From contig CAJXQU010000003.1 in the NCBI GenBank assembly GCA_913058255.1, forward strand, positions 124,001 to 188,000: a DNA stretch of 64,000 bases, written 5' to 3'. How positions within the stretch are numbered: position 1 is the stretch's first letter; each line of letters begins with the position of its first letter. The translations under genes were made by a program, and so were the position numbers. This stretch comes from an uncultured Pseudomonadota bacterium. GTDB lineage: Bacteria; Pseudomonadota; Gammaproteobacteria; CAJXQU01. Of this stretch, positions 21,292 to 30,373 are shown piece by piece. The notes beneath the pieces are model-generated. The model was not told the origin of the DNA. It was given only the letters and a program-made list of their open reading frames with translations, and did not search any database.

Positions 21292-21328
21292 AGCCGCGCA
21301 TTATCAAAGCTAACGCGATAACTGTCAA
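21292..21328 (-). promoter_or_regulatory. Near-consensus sigma-70 promoter of the tRNA-Tyr-Gly-Thr-tuf operon
   Basis: On the minus strand TTGACA (21323-21328) and GATAAT (21300-21305) are separated by exactly 17 bases; the -35 is perfect and the -10 is five of six. The bases after the -10 are GCGCGGC, the GC-rich discriminator of stable-RNA promoters that are shut down by ppGpp/DksA in E. coli. Predicted transcription starts a few bases before tRNA-Tyr. Confidence 0.85.
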
Positions 21329-21359
21329 TAGTAAATTACGCTTATAAGTAAGTATTTTT

Positions 21360-22022
21360 CTAGTTTTTGGAAAATCTACCTTCTTTCAGAAAATATAACA
21401 CTTCATCTGCAACTTCTTTAGATAAAACTAACCCTGTATGAGAAACGGATAGTTGAAGGTGTGCGCTGCTATTTTCGAGCACCGTTTCGTTAACAGATAC
21501 GGTTCCATCATTAGGACTGTCTAGATCTTTAAAAAGGCTGCCTATTCCAAAGCCTAAGTTTCCAGCAAGACTCCCCAACTCTCTTTGCCCTTTCCATTCT
21601 GGAGCATTTCCTAACAAGCCTGCGTTAAGACTTTCTCCAAGTAACATCGTCGCTAAATTAAACTTATGAAAAAAGTGTGCTGTACCACTGCCGTTGTGCG
21701 GTGTTCCTAATGTGACAATTCGACCTTGAGTGGTGCTCGGATAATGTTCAAGATAGTGCCGTACGATTAACCCACCAAGACTATGGCAAACAAAATGAAC
21801 TGTTTCTGCATCGAGCTCTTCAACAAAAATTCGAAGTTCTTCAACAATTAACTCTATATTAGAACTGGTTGAACTATATGAAAATTGATGCGTGTCATAT
21901 CCTACATCTGAGATACGACTCCTCAATAAGGTCATATCCCAACCATTCATAAATAGACCGTGGATACAAACCACAACCTCCGTATTATTCATTTCCGTTA
22001 TGGTTTCTAAACTAGGCGTCAT
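21360..22022 (-). CDS. Alpha/beta-hydrolase, lipase/PGAP1-like
   Basis: Short serine hydrolase of about 220 residues. The oxyanion-hole strand [14 protein letters not shown] and the nucleophile elbow CHSLGG (serine nucleophile) are clear; LGTPHNGSG follows, typical of triacylglycerol lipase/PGAP1-like and esterase families. The late His is probably in SVSHTGLV. No signal peptide, so cytoplasmic. The start is uncertain: ATG 22022 overlaps the nadA end and has GGTG ahead, while ATG 21992 (MNNTEV) is also possible. Downstream of nadA and probably cotranscribed; substrate unknown. Confidence 0.78.
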   Translation of the reverse strand: MTPSLETITEMNNTEVVVCIHGLFMNGWDMTLLRSRISDVGYDTHQFSYSSTSSNIELIVEELRIFVEELDAETVHFVCHSLGGLIVRHYLEHYPSTTQGRIVTLGTPHNGSGTAHFFHKFNLATMLLGESLNAGLLGNAPEWKGQRELGSLAGNLGFGIGSLFKDLDSPNDGTVSVNETVLENSSAHLQLSVSHTGLVLSKEVADEVLYFLKEGRFSKN

Positions 22023-23094
22023 TCGCACCGTAGATCACATGACCTTGGTCTTTTGAGAAATCCAGTAGTCGTGTGATTGACTTCACTGCTAACCTGCTTG
22101 TTTTTTCATCAACAAACACTTCATTAGTTCCTTTTTCTAAGCAGTCAGCCAAATTTTTGAGGTTATTCATCGCCATCCAAGGACAATGGGAGCAACTCTG
22201 ACACGTTGCACTATTTCCAGCATTAGGGGCTTCTAAGAAGACTTTGCCTGGGGCTGCTGCTTTCATTTTATGAAAAATACCGCGATCAGTAGCAACGATA
22301 AATTCCTTTGCATCCGAATCTTTTGCGTAATTAATAATGCCCGTTGTTGATCCTACAAAATCAGCTAGCGCGATAACGGATGGTGGCGACTCTGGATGAA
22401 CAAGGACTTTTGAATCAGGACGTGCCTTTTTCATTTCTTCTAGCTCGGTCCCTTTAAAGGCCTCATGAACAATACAGGCTCCATCCCAGATCAGCATTTC
22501 TGCGCCAGTCTGTTGTTGAACGTAGTCTCCAAGATATTTATCAGGAGCCCAAAGGATCTTTTCTCCCTTCGCTTCAAGATGCTTGATCACATCTACCGCA
22601 CTACCTGAAGTCACCATCCAATCCGCACGAGCTTTTACGCCCGCACTCGTGTTGGCATATACGACAACCGTCCGATCGGAATGTTCATCACAAAACTTTG
22701 AGAACGCTTTCGTTTCACACCCTAAATCTAGAGAACAATTTGCATCTAAATCAGGCATGAGAATTCTTTTTTCAGGGTTAAGGATTTTTGCCGTCTCGCC
22801 CATAAAGCGTACGCCGGCGACAACTAATGTCGATGCGTCACACTCATTACCGAAGCGAGCCATATCTAAGGAATCAGAAACATAGCCGCCTGTTTTTTCA
22901 GCCAGTATTTGCAAGTCCGCATCAACATAATAATGCGCAACGAGTACGGCATCCTTCTCTTTGAGCAGTTTTTCTATACGGTCATAAAGTACTTTTTTTT
23001 CTTCATCGTCTAACACTTCAGTCACTGTGTTTGGGACATCAAAAGGTAAATCTTGATCGGCGTACCCACCTTCGACTTCGCATGAGTCAGTCAT
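22012..23094 (-). CDS. nadA: Quinolinate synthase A
   Basis: Condenses iminoaspartate (made by NadB) with dihydroxyacetone phosphate to give quinolinate in de novo NAD synthesis; a [4Fe-4S] enzyme. The 360 residues include [31 protein letters not shown], the Cys-containing [13 protein letters not shown], the [11 protein letters not shown] region and the C-terminal cluster motif [10 protein letters not shown]. Length and motifs are standard. nadB and nadC are not adjacent. It is followed by, and slightly overlaps, the hydrolase gene. Confidence 0.95.
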   Translation of the reverse strand: MTDSCEVEGGYADQDLPFDVPNTVTEVLDDEEKKVLYDRIEKLLKEKDAVLVAHYYVDADLQILAEKTGGYVSDSLDMARFGNECDASTLVVAGVRFMGETAKILNPEKRILMPDLDANCSLDLGCETKAFSKFCDEHSDRTVVVYANTSAGVKARADWMVTSGSAVDVIKHLEAKGEKILWAPDKYLGDYVQQQTGAEMLIWDGACIVHEAFKGTELEEMKKARPDSKVLVHPESPPSVIALADFVGSTTGIINYAKDSDAKEFIVATDRGIFHKMKAAAPGKVFLEAPNAGNSATCQSCSHCPWMAMNNLKNLADCLEKGTNEVFVDEKTSRLAVKSITRLLDFSKDQGHVIYGANDA

Positions 23095-23223
23095 AATATT
23101 GATCGTCCTTTACATATCTTAATAGAGCTTATTGTCATAATAATTATTCGACTAAAATTTTCATCATTTTAATCGTATCTTTAACTTAATAAATGCCTGA
23201 GCCTGCAATTTGATCAACAAACT

Positions 23224-23562
23224 CTACCAACTAAACAAAACCCATTGAGGAACAGCAAAATTCGAGTCTATATCATCAACGTTTGTTTCTAGCTCACCGT
23301 CACCATCTTTATCGACCAGATAATATGACGGTCCAACTGCAGGCGTGACTTTCACCATGTAAAGGCTCCCATTCAACCGATACTCCTCTATGGTTTTATT
23401 TTCTTTACTAATAATCGTGATTTCAGGCTCCAAAGTTTCACCAGAATCAATCACACTCGGTGGTGGCGGTGCATCTTTAAGATCTTCCAACTCGACAACC
23501 TCTTCTGCATTGGTTGTAAAGGCTACGATGGCTAAACTCAGTGCTAATAGAAAATGTCGCAT
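23224..23562 (-). CDS. DUF2782-family secreted protein
   Basis: A 112-residue protein with a signal peptide (MRHFLLALSLAIVAFTTNA|EE) followed by an acidic, proline-rich stretch (DAPPPPSVIDSGE) and a compact C-terminal domain, EEYRLNGSLYMVKVTPAVGPSYYLVDKDGDG, that is the DUF2782 signature. Probably periplasmic; function unknown. The family is commonly found beside polA in gammaproteobacteria, as here (one gene removed). Confidence 0.82.
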   Translation of the reverse strand: MRHFLLALSLAIVAFTTNAEEVVELEDLKDAPPPPSVIDSGETLEPEITIISKENKTIEEYRLNGSLYMVKVTPAVGPSYYLVDKDGDGELETNVDDIDSNFAVPQWVLFSW

Positions 23563-23574
23563 AACTCTCTCTCT

Positions 23575-24267
23575 TTATAATAACAACAAAGCTTCTTGCT
23601 CTTCTTCGGAAGGTGTAAAACCACTCTGCTCATAATATTCAAAAATTTCTTTGACTACTTCATCAGCATCATCAACCACTGAAAAGAGATCAATATCATT
23701 GGGGTTAATCGTACCATTTTCAACCAACGAGTCCTTGAACCATTGGATCAACCCTTTCCAAAATTCAGAACCTACAAGAATAATAGGTATCTTTGCTGAC
23801 TTTCCTGTTTGAACTAATGTCAATATTTCAGCCAACTCGTCTAAAGTACCAAAACCGCCCGGTAACACGACATATGCCGTGGCATACTTTACAAACATGA
23901 CCTTGCGTGAAAAAAAATGACGAAACGTTAATGAAATATCTTGATGAGGGTTGCCCGACTGCTCATGTGGTAATTCAATATTCAGCCCCACACTCGGCGA
24001 AGGTCCCGCAAAAGCACCCTTATTCCCTGCTTCCATAATACCTGGACCACCGCCAGTAACAACAGAAAATCCAGCCTCCGATAATTTATAGGCGATATCT
24101 TCTGTGAGTTTGTAATAAGGGTTATCCGGTTTAAATCGAGCCGAACCAAAAATACTTACCGAAGGTTTAATGTTCGACAGCTTTTCGTAGCCTTCTACAA
24201 ACTCCGCCATAATCTGAAAAATCTTCCAAGATTCTGGCGTATGCACTCCATCTTTCATCTTATCCAT
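23575..24267 (-). CDS. LOG-family (TIGR00730) Rossmann-fold nucleotide hydrolase
   Basis: Members cleave cytokinin-type or other nucleoside 5'-monophosphates (phosphoribohydrolase); many bacterial ones were misnamed lysine decarboxylases. The catalytic signature PGGFGTLDE is present together with the GGGPGIMEAGNKGAF loop and SIFGSARF. The start at 24267 (MDKMKDG) is favoured by the strong GGGAGGGAG just upstream; in-frame codons farther upstream would run into the polA region. That gives 230 residues. It is divergent from polA. Confidence 0.86.
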   Translation of the reverse strand: MDKMKDGVHTPESWKIFQIMAEFVEGYEKLSNIKPSVSIFGSARFKPDNPYYKLTEDIAYKLSEAGFSVVTGGGPGIMEAGNKGAFAGPSPSVGLNIELPHEQSGNPHQDISLTFRHFFSRKVMFVKYATAYVVLPGGFGTLDELAEILTLVQTGKSAKIPIILVGSEFWKGLIQWFKDSLVENGTINPNDIDLFSVVDDADEVVKEIFEYYEQSGFTPSEEEQEALLLL

Positions 24268-24362
24268 GTTTTCTCCCTCCCTCATAATGCCGAGAAGCAT
24301 GGAGGGTTTCTGCGTGATCATTCATAATGCCCATACTAACTCAAACAAATGAAGACAACACT

Positions 24363-27083
24363 GTGAAAAAAGATACTTTTATATTGGTCGACGGCTCCTC
24401 TTATTTATTCCGCGCCTATCATGCACTGCCACCATTAACCAATTCCAAAGGTCATCCCACTGGAGCGATTCACGGTGTGATTAATATGTTACAAAGATTG
24501 CTCAAAGATTTTGAGCCAAAGTACTTCGCAGTCATCTTCGATGCGAAAGGTAAGACTTTCCGAAATGATCTCTACAAAGAATACAAAGCCAACCGTCCTC
24601 CCATGGATGAAGAGCTACGCTGCCAGATAGAACCATTACACGAAATAATCCGTGCCAATGGTTGGCCTTTGTTAGTTATCGACAATGTAGAAGCTGATGA
24701 TGTGATCGGCACACTTTCGACTCAGGCCAGTGAGCTGGGCATAGATACCATAATATCCACTGGCGATAAAGATATGGCACAATTAGTTGATGACAATGTG
24801 CAGTTAATCAACACCATGAACAATGGCAGCTTGATGAACCACGATGGTGTTGTCGAAAAATTTAAAGTGCGGCCCGATCAGATCATAGATTACCTCACGC
24901 TGATGGGTGATACCGTTGACAATATCCCAGGCGTTCCAAAAGTCGGCCCTAAAACAGCAGCAAAGTGGATCAATGAATACGACTCATTAGCCAACGTCAT
25001 CGAGAATGCCGAAAATATAAAAGGCAAAGTTGGAGAGAATTTACGTTCTGTCCTTGATCAACTGCCTCTCTCGCAACAACTGGCCACCATCGTTCGAGAT
25101 GTACCACTTGATAAAACGCCAACTGAGTTAGTCTCGATCCCACCTAACAAGGAAGCCCTACAGTCACTCTATTCAGAATTAGAATTTAAAACGTGGCTGC
25201 GTGAGCTGTTAAACGATCAAGGTAATCCAACAGATACTTCACCTGAAGCAGATGAAGAGAAAAAACTTTCCGAAAAAAAAGACTACGAAATAGTTTTGAC
25301 CAAAGAACATCTCGACGAATGGATCAAAAAACTCGAACAGTCTGATCTGTTTGCTTTTGACACAGAAACCACTAGTTTAGATTACATGGAGGCTGTTGTT
25401 GTCGGCGTCTCATTTGCTATCGAACAAGGCCTTGCTGCTTACGTTCCTTGTGGTCATGACTATCCCGGTGCTCCTGATCAGTTGAGTCGAGATACGGTAC
25501 TGAATTCTTTAAAAAATATTTTAGAAGATCCTAAACAGAAAAAAGTCGGCCAAAACCTAAAGTATGATAAAAATGTGCTTGCTAACCATGACATAGAACT
25601 AAAGGGTATTGAGTTCGACACGATGTTGGAGTCCTACGTTCTAGACAGCACTGCGACTCGCCACAATATGGACGCACTCGCTCTGAAATATTTAGGCTTA
25701 AATACAATCCATTTCGAAGAAATCGCTGGCAAGGGAAAAAAACAACTAACCTTTAACCAAATAGGGCTTGAAGAAGCAGCTCCTTACGCCGCCGAAGATG
25801 CAGATATAACCCTCCAACTACACGAAAAACTCTGGCCCAAGCTCGAAGGCCAAGCAGAACCTCAGTCAGTATTTGAAGAAATAGAGATACCTTTAATACC
25901 CATCTTGTCACGCATAGAACGCAACGGTGTAAAGGTCGATGAGAAAATGCTGCTTAAGCAAAGCCAACAATTGGCCGAACGCATGTACGAGATAGAACAA
26001 GCAGCTTATGAAGATGCTGGCGAGCCTTTTAATATGGGGTCCCCAAAACAGATCCAAGCGATATTATTTGAAAAGAAAAAATTGCCTGTCATTTCAAAAA
26101 CACCCAAAGGCCAACCTTCAACCGCCGAGTCTGTATTACAAGAGCTTGCTTCTGATTACGAACTACCGAAATTACTATTAGAACACCGTAGTTTAAGCAA
26201 GCTGAAGTCAACCTACACAGACAAATTACCTCTACAAATCAACCCCAAAACAGGTCGTATTCATACGAGCTATCACCAAGCAGTTGCAGCGACAGGTCGT
26301 TTGTCCTCATCAGATCCAAACCTACAAAATATTCCAATCAGAACGGAGGAAGGCCGCCGCATCAGACAAGCTTTTGTGGCGCCAGAGGGCTACAAGCTAA
26401 TGGCTTCGGACTATTCACAGATTGAATTACGAATTATGGCCCACCTCTCAGGCGATGCTCGTTTACTGGCAGCCTTTGCAGCAGGAGAAGACATTCATAA
26501 AGCAACTGCTGCAGAAGTGTTCGGTGTTGAACTAGCTGACGTTAAAACAGATCAAAGACGTGCAGCCAAAGCCATCAACTTTGGGCTGATCTATGGCATG
26601 TCAGCTTTCGGCCTCGCCAAACAACTGGATGTTGATCGTCACTCAGCTCAAGAATACATCAATCTCTATTTTGCTCGGTATCCATCCGTGCAGCAATTTA
26701 TGGATGACATTCGCGCTCTTGCCCATGAACAGGGCTATGTTGAGACTGTTTTCGGTCGACGACTTTACCTTCCCGAGATCAATTCGAAAAATGGCCAACG
26801 CCGCCAATATGCAGAGCGCACAGCGATCAACGCCCCAATGCAAGGCACCGCTGCAGATATCATAAAACGAGCCATGATCAATGTTGACCAATGGTTAAAC
26901 AATACCGACATAGATGCCAAGATCATCATGCAAGTACACGATGAGCTCGTATTGGAAGTCGCTGAAGATCAAGTTGATCAGGCGAGAGAAAAACTAGAAG
27001 AAATTATGACTTCTGCCGCTGACTTAAATGTTCCCTTAGTTGTTGAGACAGGAATAGGTATTAATTGGGATGAAGCGCATTAA
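24363..27083 (+). CDS. polA: DNA polymerase I
   Basis: Okazaki-fragment processing and repair polymerase. Three domains are visible: 5'-3' exonuclease (VDGSSYLFRAYHAL, EADDVIGTL, STGDKDMAQLV, DYLTLMGDTVDNIPGVPKVGPKTAAKW), 3'-5' proofreading exonuclease with intact acidic residues (FAFDTETTSLD, FDTMLESYVLD, YAAEDADITL), and the polymerase (DYSQIELRIMAHLSGD, RRAAKAINFGLIYGMSAFGL, VHDELVLEV). The start is taken at GTG 24363 (MKKDTFILVDGSS), where homologues begin, with GAAG upstream; an ATG 12 codons earlier lacks a ribosome site. 906 residues. Confidence 0.95.
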   Translation: MKKDTFILVDGSSYLFRAYHALPPLTNSKGHPTGAIHGVINMLQRLLKDFEPKYFAVIFDAKGKTFRNDLYKEYKANRPPMDEELRCQIEPLHEIIRANGWPLLVIDNVEADDVIGTLSTQASELGIDTIISTGDKDMAQLVDDNVQLINTMNNGSLMNHDGVVEKFKVRPDQIIDYLTLMGDTVDNIPGVPKVGPKTAAKWINEYDSLANVIENAENIKGKVGENLRSVLDQLPLSQQLATIVRDVPLDKTPTELVSIPPNKEALQSLYSELEFKTWLRELLNDQGNPTDTSPEADEEKKLSEKKDYEIVLTKEHLDEWIKKLEQSDLFAFDTETTSLDYMEAVVVGVSFAIEQGLAAYVPCGHDYPGAPDQLSRDTVLNSLKNILEDPKQKKVGQNLKYDKNVLANHDIELKGIEFDTMLESYVLDSTATRHNMDALALKYLGLNTIHFEEIAGKGKKQLTFNQIGLEEAAPYAAEDADITLQLHEKLWPKLEGQAEPQSVFEEIEIPLIPILSRIERNGVKVDEKMLLKQSQQLAERMYEIEQAAYEDAGEPFNMGSPKQIQAILFEKKKLPVISKTPKGQPSTAESVLQELASDYELPKLLLEHRSLSKLKSTYTDKLPLQINPKTGRIHTSYHQAVAATGRLSSSDPNLQNIPIRTEEGRRIRQAFVAPEGYKLMASDYSQIELRIMAHLSGDARLLAAFAAGEDIHKATAAEVFGVELADVKTDQRRAAKAINFGLIYGMSAFGLAKQLDVDRHSAQEYINLYFARYPSVQQFMDDIRALAHEQGYVETVFGRRLYLPEINSKNGQRRQYAERTAINAPMQGTAADIIKRAMINVDQWLNNTDIDAKIIMQVHDELVLEVAEDQVDQAREKLEEIMTSAADLNVPLVVETGIGINWDEAH

Positions 27084-27334
27084 AGGTTAAACAGCTACTG
27101 TTAACAATATATGACCTAATCTTAACGCTACTTTCATTGCAACGCTAAGCAACTCTACTGTAAAGTTCCATACAAGATAAATAAAGATATATGGAAGTAT
27201 CTTTATCTACAGGAACCAAGGATGATATTTGCTTTATAGTCTGACAATGCCTTTCTGAAAGTTTCCTCGTAGCTCTCTGATAAATAACACCTTAACTACT
27301 ATTTATCGGACATACCATAGACAAGGAGATCGAG
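27084..27334 (+). other. AT-rich intergenic region downstream of polA with two inverted repeats
   Basis: No protein gene is visible. It holds a hairpin at 27175-27208 (AAAGATA/TATCTTT with an eight-base loop, extended by AGAT/ATCT) and a second inverted repeat GATAAATA/TATTTATC at 27279-27307. Both contain GATAAATA, so the sites could be a repeated operator. In E. coli this position carries the Spot 42 small RNA and in Pseudomonas ErsA; no sequence kinship to either was recognised. Confidence 0.4.
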
Positions 27335-27448
27335 GTGAAAAAACGTTTAGATTTGTCACTAACCTCAGTTGCTAGCTATAAAAGTTCTTTTATCTTTAGC
27401 CTGAAAGTTAAAAGTGGAGAAAAAGGGACTCTGTCCTTGAGCACATGA
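27335..27448 (+). CDS. 37-codon leader ORF coupled to the acyltransferase gene
   Basis: A GTG-started ORF (MKKRLDLSLTSVASYK...) is preceded by a strong AAGGAGA six bases ahead, the best ribosome site in this stretch. It ends in a TGA that overlaps the acyltransferase ATG (ATGA). The peptide is basic, rich in Ser and Leu, with no signal or membrane segment. The downstream gene has no Shine-Dalgarno of its own nearby, so its translation probably depends on ribosomes arriving from this ORF. It could equally be the eroded start of a longer gene. Confidence 0.5.
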   Translation: MKKRLDLSLTSVASYKSSFIFSLKVKSGEKGTLSLST

Positions 27449-28587
27449 GAGAAATGTTCGCACTCCCGAAAAATAACGTGCCTGAGTGGGACGGCTGGCG
27501 TGGTCTTGCTATAGCGTGTGTATTAGTGGGGCATTTCATGGGCACGGAATTCATTAAAGAAGACCGCCTCGGTGTTGATATTTTTTTCGTGTTGTCAGGT
27601 ATGCTAATGGCTCGCCTCCTTTTTGAGAAACGAGTAGATCTAAAAACATTCTACCTCCGCCGCTTCAGCCGAGTTTTCCCAGCATTACTAGTCTTTGTCT
27701 GCACCACATTTTTTGTTGCTAGTATTGCTGGCTGGGAATTTTCAGGTTCAGAAATTTTCGCAAACTTAACTTTCATTCGTTCATACTACCCATCAGAACC
27801 ACATATTTGGGCTGGTGCTGTTCCCGTTAAAAACCTTTGGTCACTTAACGTAGAAGAGCACGCGTATGTGATCATGAGTTTGATGACCCTAATTTTCATT
27901 AATAATCGTAACGCAGCCGCTTTACTGTTTCTGATAGGAATCTCATCTATCGGTATTAGTTTGTATTACCACTTCACAAAAGACTCTGGAGGATTGCTCT
28001 ATCTTTTGCGAACCGAATGCGCGATTGGTTTCGTCGCCATATCCGCAGCCTATCGCTTAGCACATCAAAACTGGAATCTTAATATCAACCCTTGGCTTCC
28101 TGTATTAGCCGTTGTCGTTTGTGCTCTCACTTATCTAAAAATCACCCCTTTCTGGGCAAGTATTGTGTTTCCACCTTTTTTATTAGCGTTTGCGATTAAT
28201 CATATTCAAGAAAGCACTCCTCTTTTTAGAGCGATACTTTCAAATAAGCTTTTCAGGTATTTAGGCTTATGGTCCTTCTCGATTTACCTGTGGCAACAGC
28301 CGCTATATGAATACAAGTGGGCAATTCCTGGACCTGATTATGGAATTCCACTTCTCATGTCCATAGTCCTTGGGGCCCTATCATTTGCCATTATCGAAAC
28401 ACCTGCTAGAACAGCAATCAACAACTGGTGGGCTAAACACGAAAAAACACAAACAGAAAACCAAGCAAGCTCTAAAGACCTTGAACACCTGCCCTACGAA
28501 GAAATGGATGAAGAAATTAAGCAGTGGCTAAAAGCCCAGAAGCAACGTTTACATTTAGCACGCCAAAACCAAGTCAGCTCTAAATAG
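27445..28587 (+). CDS. Acyltransferase-3 (OafA/YrhL-type) membrane protein
   Basis: Integral-membrane O-acyltransferase fold with about ten hydrophobic helices. The family motifs are WDGWRGLAIACVLVGHF (catalytic His), GVDIFFVLSGMLM and FYLRRFSRVFPALL, followed by WSLNVEEH. Members transfer acetyl or other acyl groups to lipopolysaccharide, exopolysaccharide, peptidoglycan or glycolipids; the substrate here cannot be told. The C-terminal 50 residues are a hydrophilic, Lys/Gln-rich cytoplasmic tail. 380 residues. It is a lone gene after polA, translationally coupled to a small ORF. Confidence 0.85.
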   Translation: MREMFALPKNNVPEWDGWRGLAIACVLVGHFMGTEFIKEDRLGVDIFFVLSGMLMARLLFEKRVDLKTFYLRRFSRVFPALLVFVCTTFFVASIAGWEFSGSEIFANLTFIRSYYPSEPHIWAGAVPVKNLWSLNVEEHAYVIMSLMTLIFINNRNAAALLFLIGISSIGISLYYHFTKDSGGLLYLLRTECAIGFVAISAAYRLAHQNWNLNINPWLPVLAVVVCALTYLKITPFWASIVFPPFLLAFAINHIQESTPLFRAILSNKLFRYLGLWSFSIYLWQQPLYEYKWAIPGPDYGIPLLMSIVLGALSFAIIETPARTAINNWWAKHEKTQTENQASSKDLEHLPYEEMDEEIKQWLKAQKQRLHLARQNQVSSK

Positions 28588-28753
28588 AACCTCATCTCAT
28601 CCTAGGATACTTAAAACCTCTCACCCGCAAGCTTCAAGGTAGGTATCCAATCAAATTCTTGCCTCACTCTATCTCATGCAAAGAATACGAATAATCCTTA
28701 GGCACTGAGACAAAAATCCTTTCAAGATAATACATTCAATATGCTACAGGCAT

Positions 28754-28796
28754 AAAAAAAGCCCATAACCCGTGTTTCTATTGGAGTTATGGACTT
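28754..28796 (-). terminator. Rho-independent terminator after tRNA-Thr (TGT)
   Basis: On the minus strand an 11-bp stem AAGTCCATAAC/GTTATGGGCTT (one G-T pair) with a 16-base loop is followed by a run of seven T. It ends transcription from the tRNA-Thr/SPOR-coaX-birA side. Confidence 0.8.
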
Positions 28797-28821
28797 CTTT
28801 GGATGTTGCAGTACTTCAATT

Positions 28822-28897
<76 letters not shown>

Positions 28898-28908
28898 TAA
28901 GGAGGTGT

Positions 28909-28937
28909 ATTCTAGTGATCTGTTTCGAGAAGTGCAA
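28909..28937 (-). promoter_or_regulatory. Possible tRNA-Thr promoter inside the end of the SPOR gene
   Basis: TAGAAT (28909-28914; five of six) preceded at exactly 17 bases by TTGCAC (28932-28937; three of six) lies 11 bases before the tRNA-Thr 5' end and overlaps the stop of the SPOR-domain gene. Weak -35, so moderate confidence. Confidence 0.45.
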
Positions 28938-29634
28938 TATCAAAACAGTCGATATTTAAAATATTTATGCTATCCAACATGTTTGGTAATGTTAAGTCAT
29001 TGTTTATCTGTGCATCTAACCAAAATACCCTCGAAACTTTATGTTGAGGAACAACTACAGGGTTATAACCTTGTTTCTTTAATTGCTGCAATCGGCGGTT
29101 AACTGAGTCTTGTGAGCTGAATAGTCCGAGAGAAATCGCATTCTTCATATCGCCTTTGCTGATCATGTAGTAATCCTTTAAGCCTTTATTCTTTAGCTCC
29201 TCCATCTGTGCTTTTGCTGCTACAACTGACTGAGGTTCTAAATAAACCCAATAACGCTCTCTAGTTCGAATTTCTTCTAACCGTTCTCTATGAGGAGAGT
29301 TATTGCTTAGCAGCCAACTCTTAAACTCTTGCATCGCTTCAATAGTTTGGTAAGGACCCACCGCCAAACAAGCGCCTCCTTCGGAATCAAAAGGCTGGCT
29401 ATCAGCCCTTGCATCTATAACCAACTCTTCCTCCTCAACGTCAGTCACTACGAACTCTTCACGTAATGGCGGCAGTTCTTCGAGCTCACTCAATAATAGT
29501 AAAGGAATATCAGAAGCTAGACTCACTGCATCTCTAACTTTTACAGGTACAGGGTGTTCCACCTTTTCGTTTATTTGCCAGCCAAAGTATCCAACATTTG
29601 TTAGCAAAAATATTATTGTTAACCACTTCATCAT
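28912..29634 (-). CDS. SPOR-domain membrane-anchored protein
   Basis: 240 residues with an N-terminal hydrophobic segment (KWLTIIFLLTNVGYFGW) acting as a signal anchor, an acidic linker (about residues 45-85) and a C-terminal SPOR-like domain (YWVYLEPQSVVAAKAQMEELKNKG, ISLGLFSSQDSVNRRLQQLKKQGY). SPOR domains bind denuded septal peptidoglycan. It starts two bases from the coaX stop, within a birA-coaX-SPOR operon, an arrangement found in other gammaproteobacteria upstream of the tRNA-tuf genes. ATG 29634 or the next codon could be used. Confidence 0.78.
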   Translation of the reverse strand: MMKWLTIIFLLTNVGYFGWQINEKVEHPVPVKVRDAVSLASDIPLLLLSELEELPPLREEFVVTDVEEEELVIDARADSQPFDSEGGACLAVGPYQTIEAMQEFKSWLLSNNSPHRERLEEIRTRERYWVYLEPQSVVAAKAQMEELKNKGLKDYYMISKGDMKNAISLGLFSSQDSVNRRLQQLKKQGYNPVVVPQHKVSRVFWLDAQINNDLTLPNMLDSINILNIDCFDIALLETDH

Positions 29635-29635
29635 G

Positions 29636-30373
29636 TCATTCTGAACTCAAGCCTAAACCACGTAAAATTAAATCAGGTTCGTAGCGCATCTCTACACTCA
29701 ACTCTGAGAGTAGGTATTCCGCATCACCACCTGTAACAATAAATGTTGTATCTATTCCATACGCTTGTTGAACTTTTTCAACCATGTGACTAACTCCGCC
29801 AATAAACAAATGATAACATCCCGAATTGATAGCATCCTCGGTATTATCTGCCAGCACTGAATAGTCTTGTCGATCGTTGGCTTGCAATGCATGAGTATGA
29901 TCCGTTAATGCGCGCCCCGATAAAGCAAGCCCCGGCGCTATCATGCCTCCTTGGTGTATTCCTTTTGCATCCAATACGTCTATGGTAATTGCAGACCCAC
30001 AATCAATGATACAAACTTTACCTTTTCGAATATCCCAAGCGGCAAGCATTGCTAACCACCTATCAATCCCCAGCTTACTTGGATCGGCATAACTGTTTGT
30101 CACACCACCGCTAGATATTGTCACTTTTGCAAACGCTACCTTCTTATTCCAATAACTCTGACACCAAATAGCAATTATCTTCTCAACAGACTCTCCTGCG
30201 ACATTCGATATTAAGATCTCATCAGGTATAGCTAAAGTAGCCCAATGCTCCGTTAAGCTATCGGTTAATAGATCTTCATTCCACACAAACTGATCACGCT
30301 CAACTATAGTGCCTTCGACAGCAAGACACCACTTGACCCGCGTATTTCCTATATCTACAAATAACTGTTTCAT
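29636..30373 (-). CDS. coaX: Type III pantothenate kinase
   Basis: First step of coenzyme A synthesis: phosphorylation of pantothenate by ATP, with ammonium or potassium ions required and no feedback by CoA. 245 residues. The ASKHA-fold motifs are the N-terminal DIGNTRVKW phosphate loop, GIDRWLAMLAAWD, and IIDCGSAITIDVLDAKG followed by GGMIAPG. The gene overlaps the end of birA by four bases. coaX replaces coaA of the enterobacteria at the same locus. Confidence 0.95.
   Translation of the reverse strand: MKQLFVDIGNTRVKWCLAVEGTIVERDQFVWNEDLLTDSLTEHWATLAIPDEILISNVAGESVEKIIAIWCQSYWNKKVAFAKVTISSGGVTNSYADPSKLGIDRWLAMLAAWDIRKGKVCIIDCGSAITIDVLDAKGIHQGGMIAPGLALSGRALTDHTHALQANDRQDYSVLADNTEDAINSGCYHLFIGGVSHMVEKVQQAYGIDTTFIVTGGDAEYLLSELSVEMRYEPDLILRGLGLSSE

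Noticed and set aside
27175-27208. Terminator for polA
   Set aside because: The stem is AT-rich and there is no T-run after it. It may be regulatory but is not a convincing intrinsic terminator.
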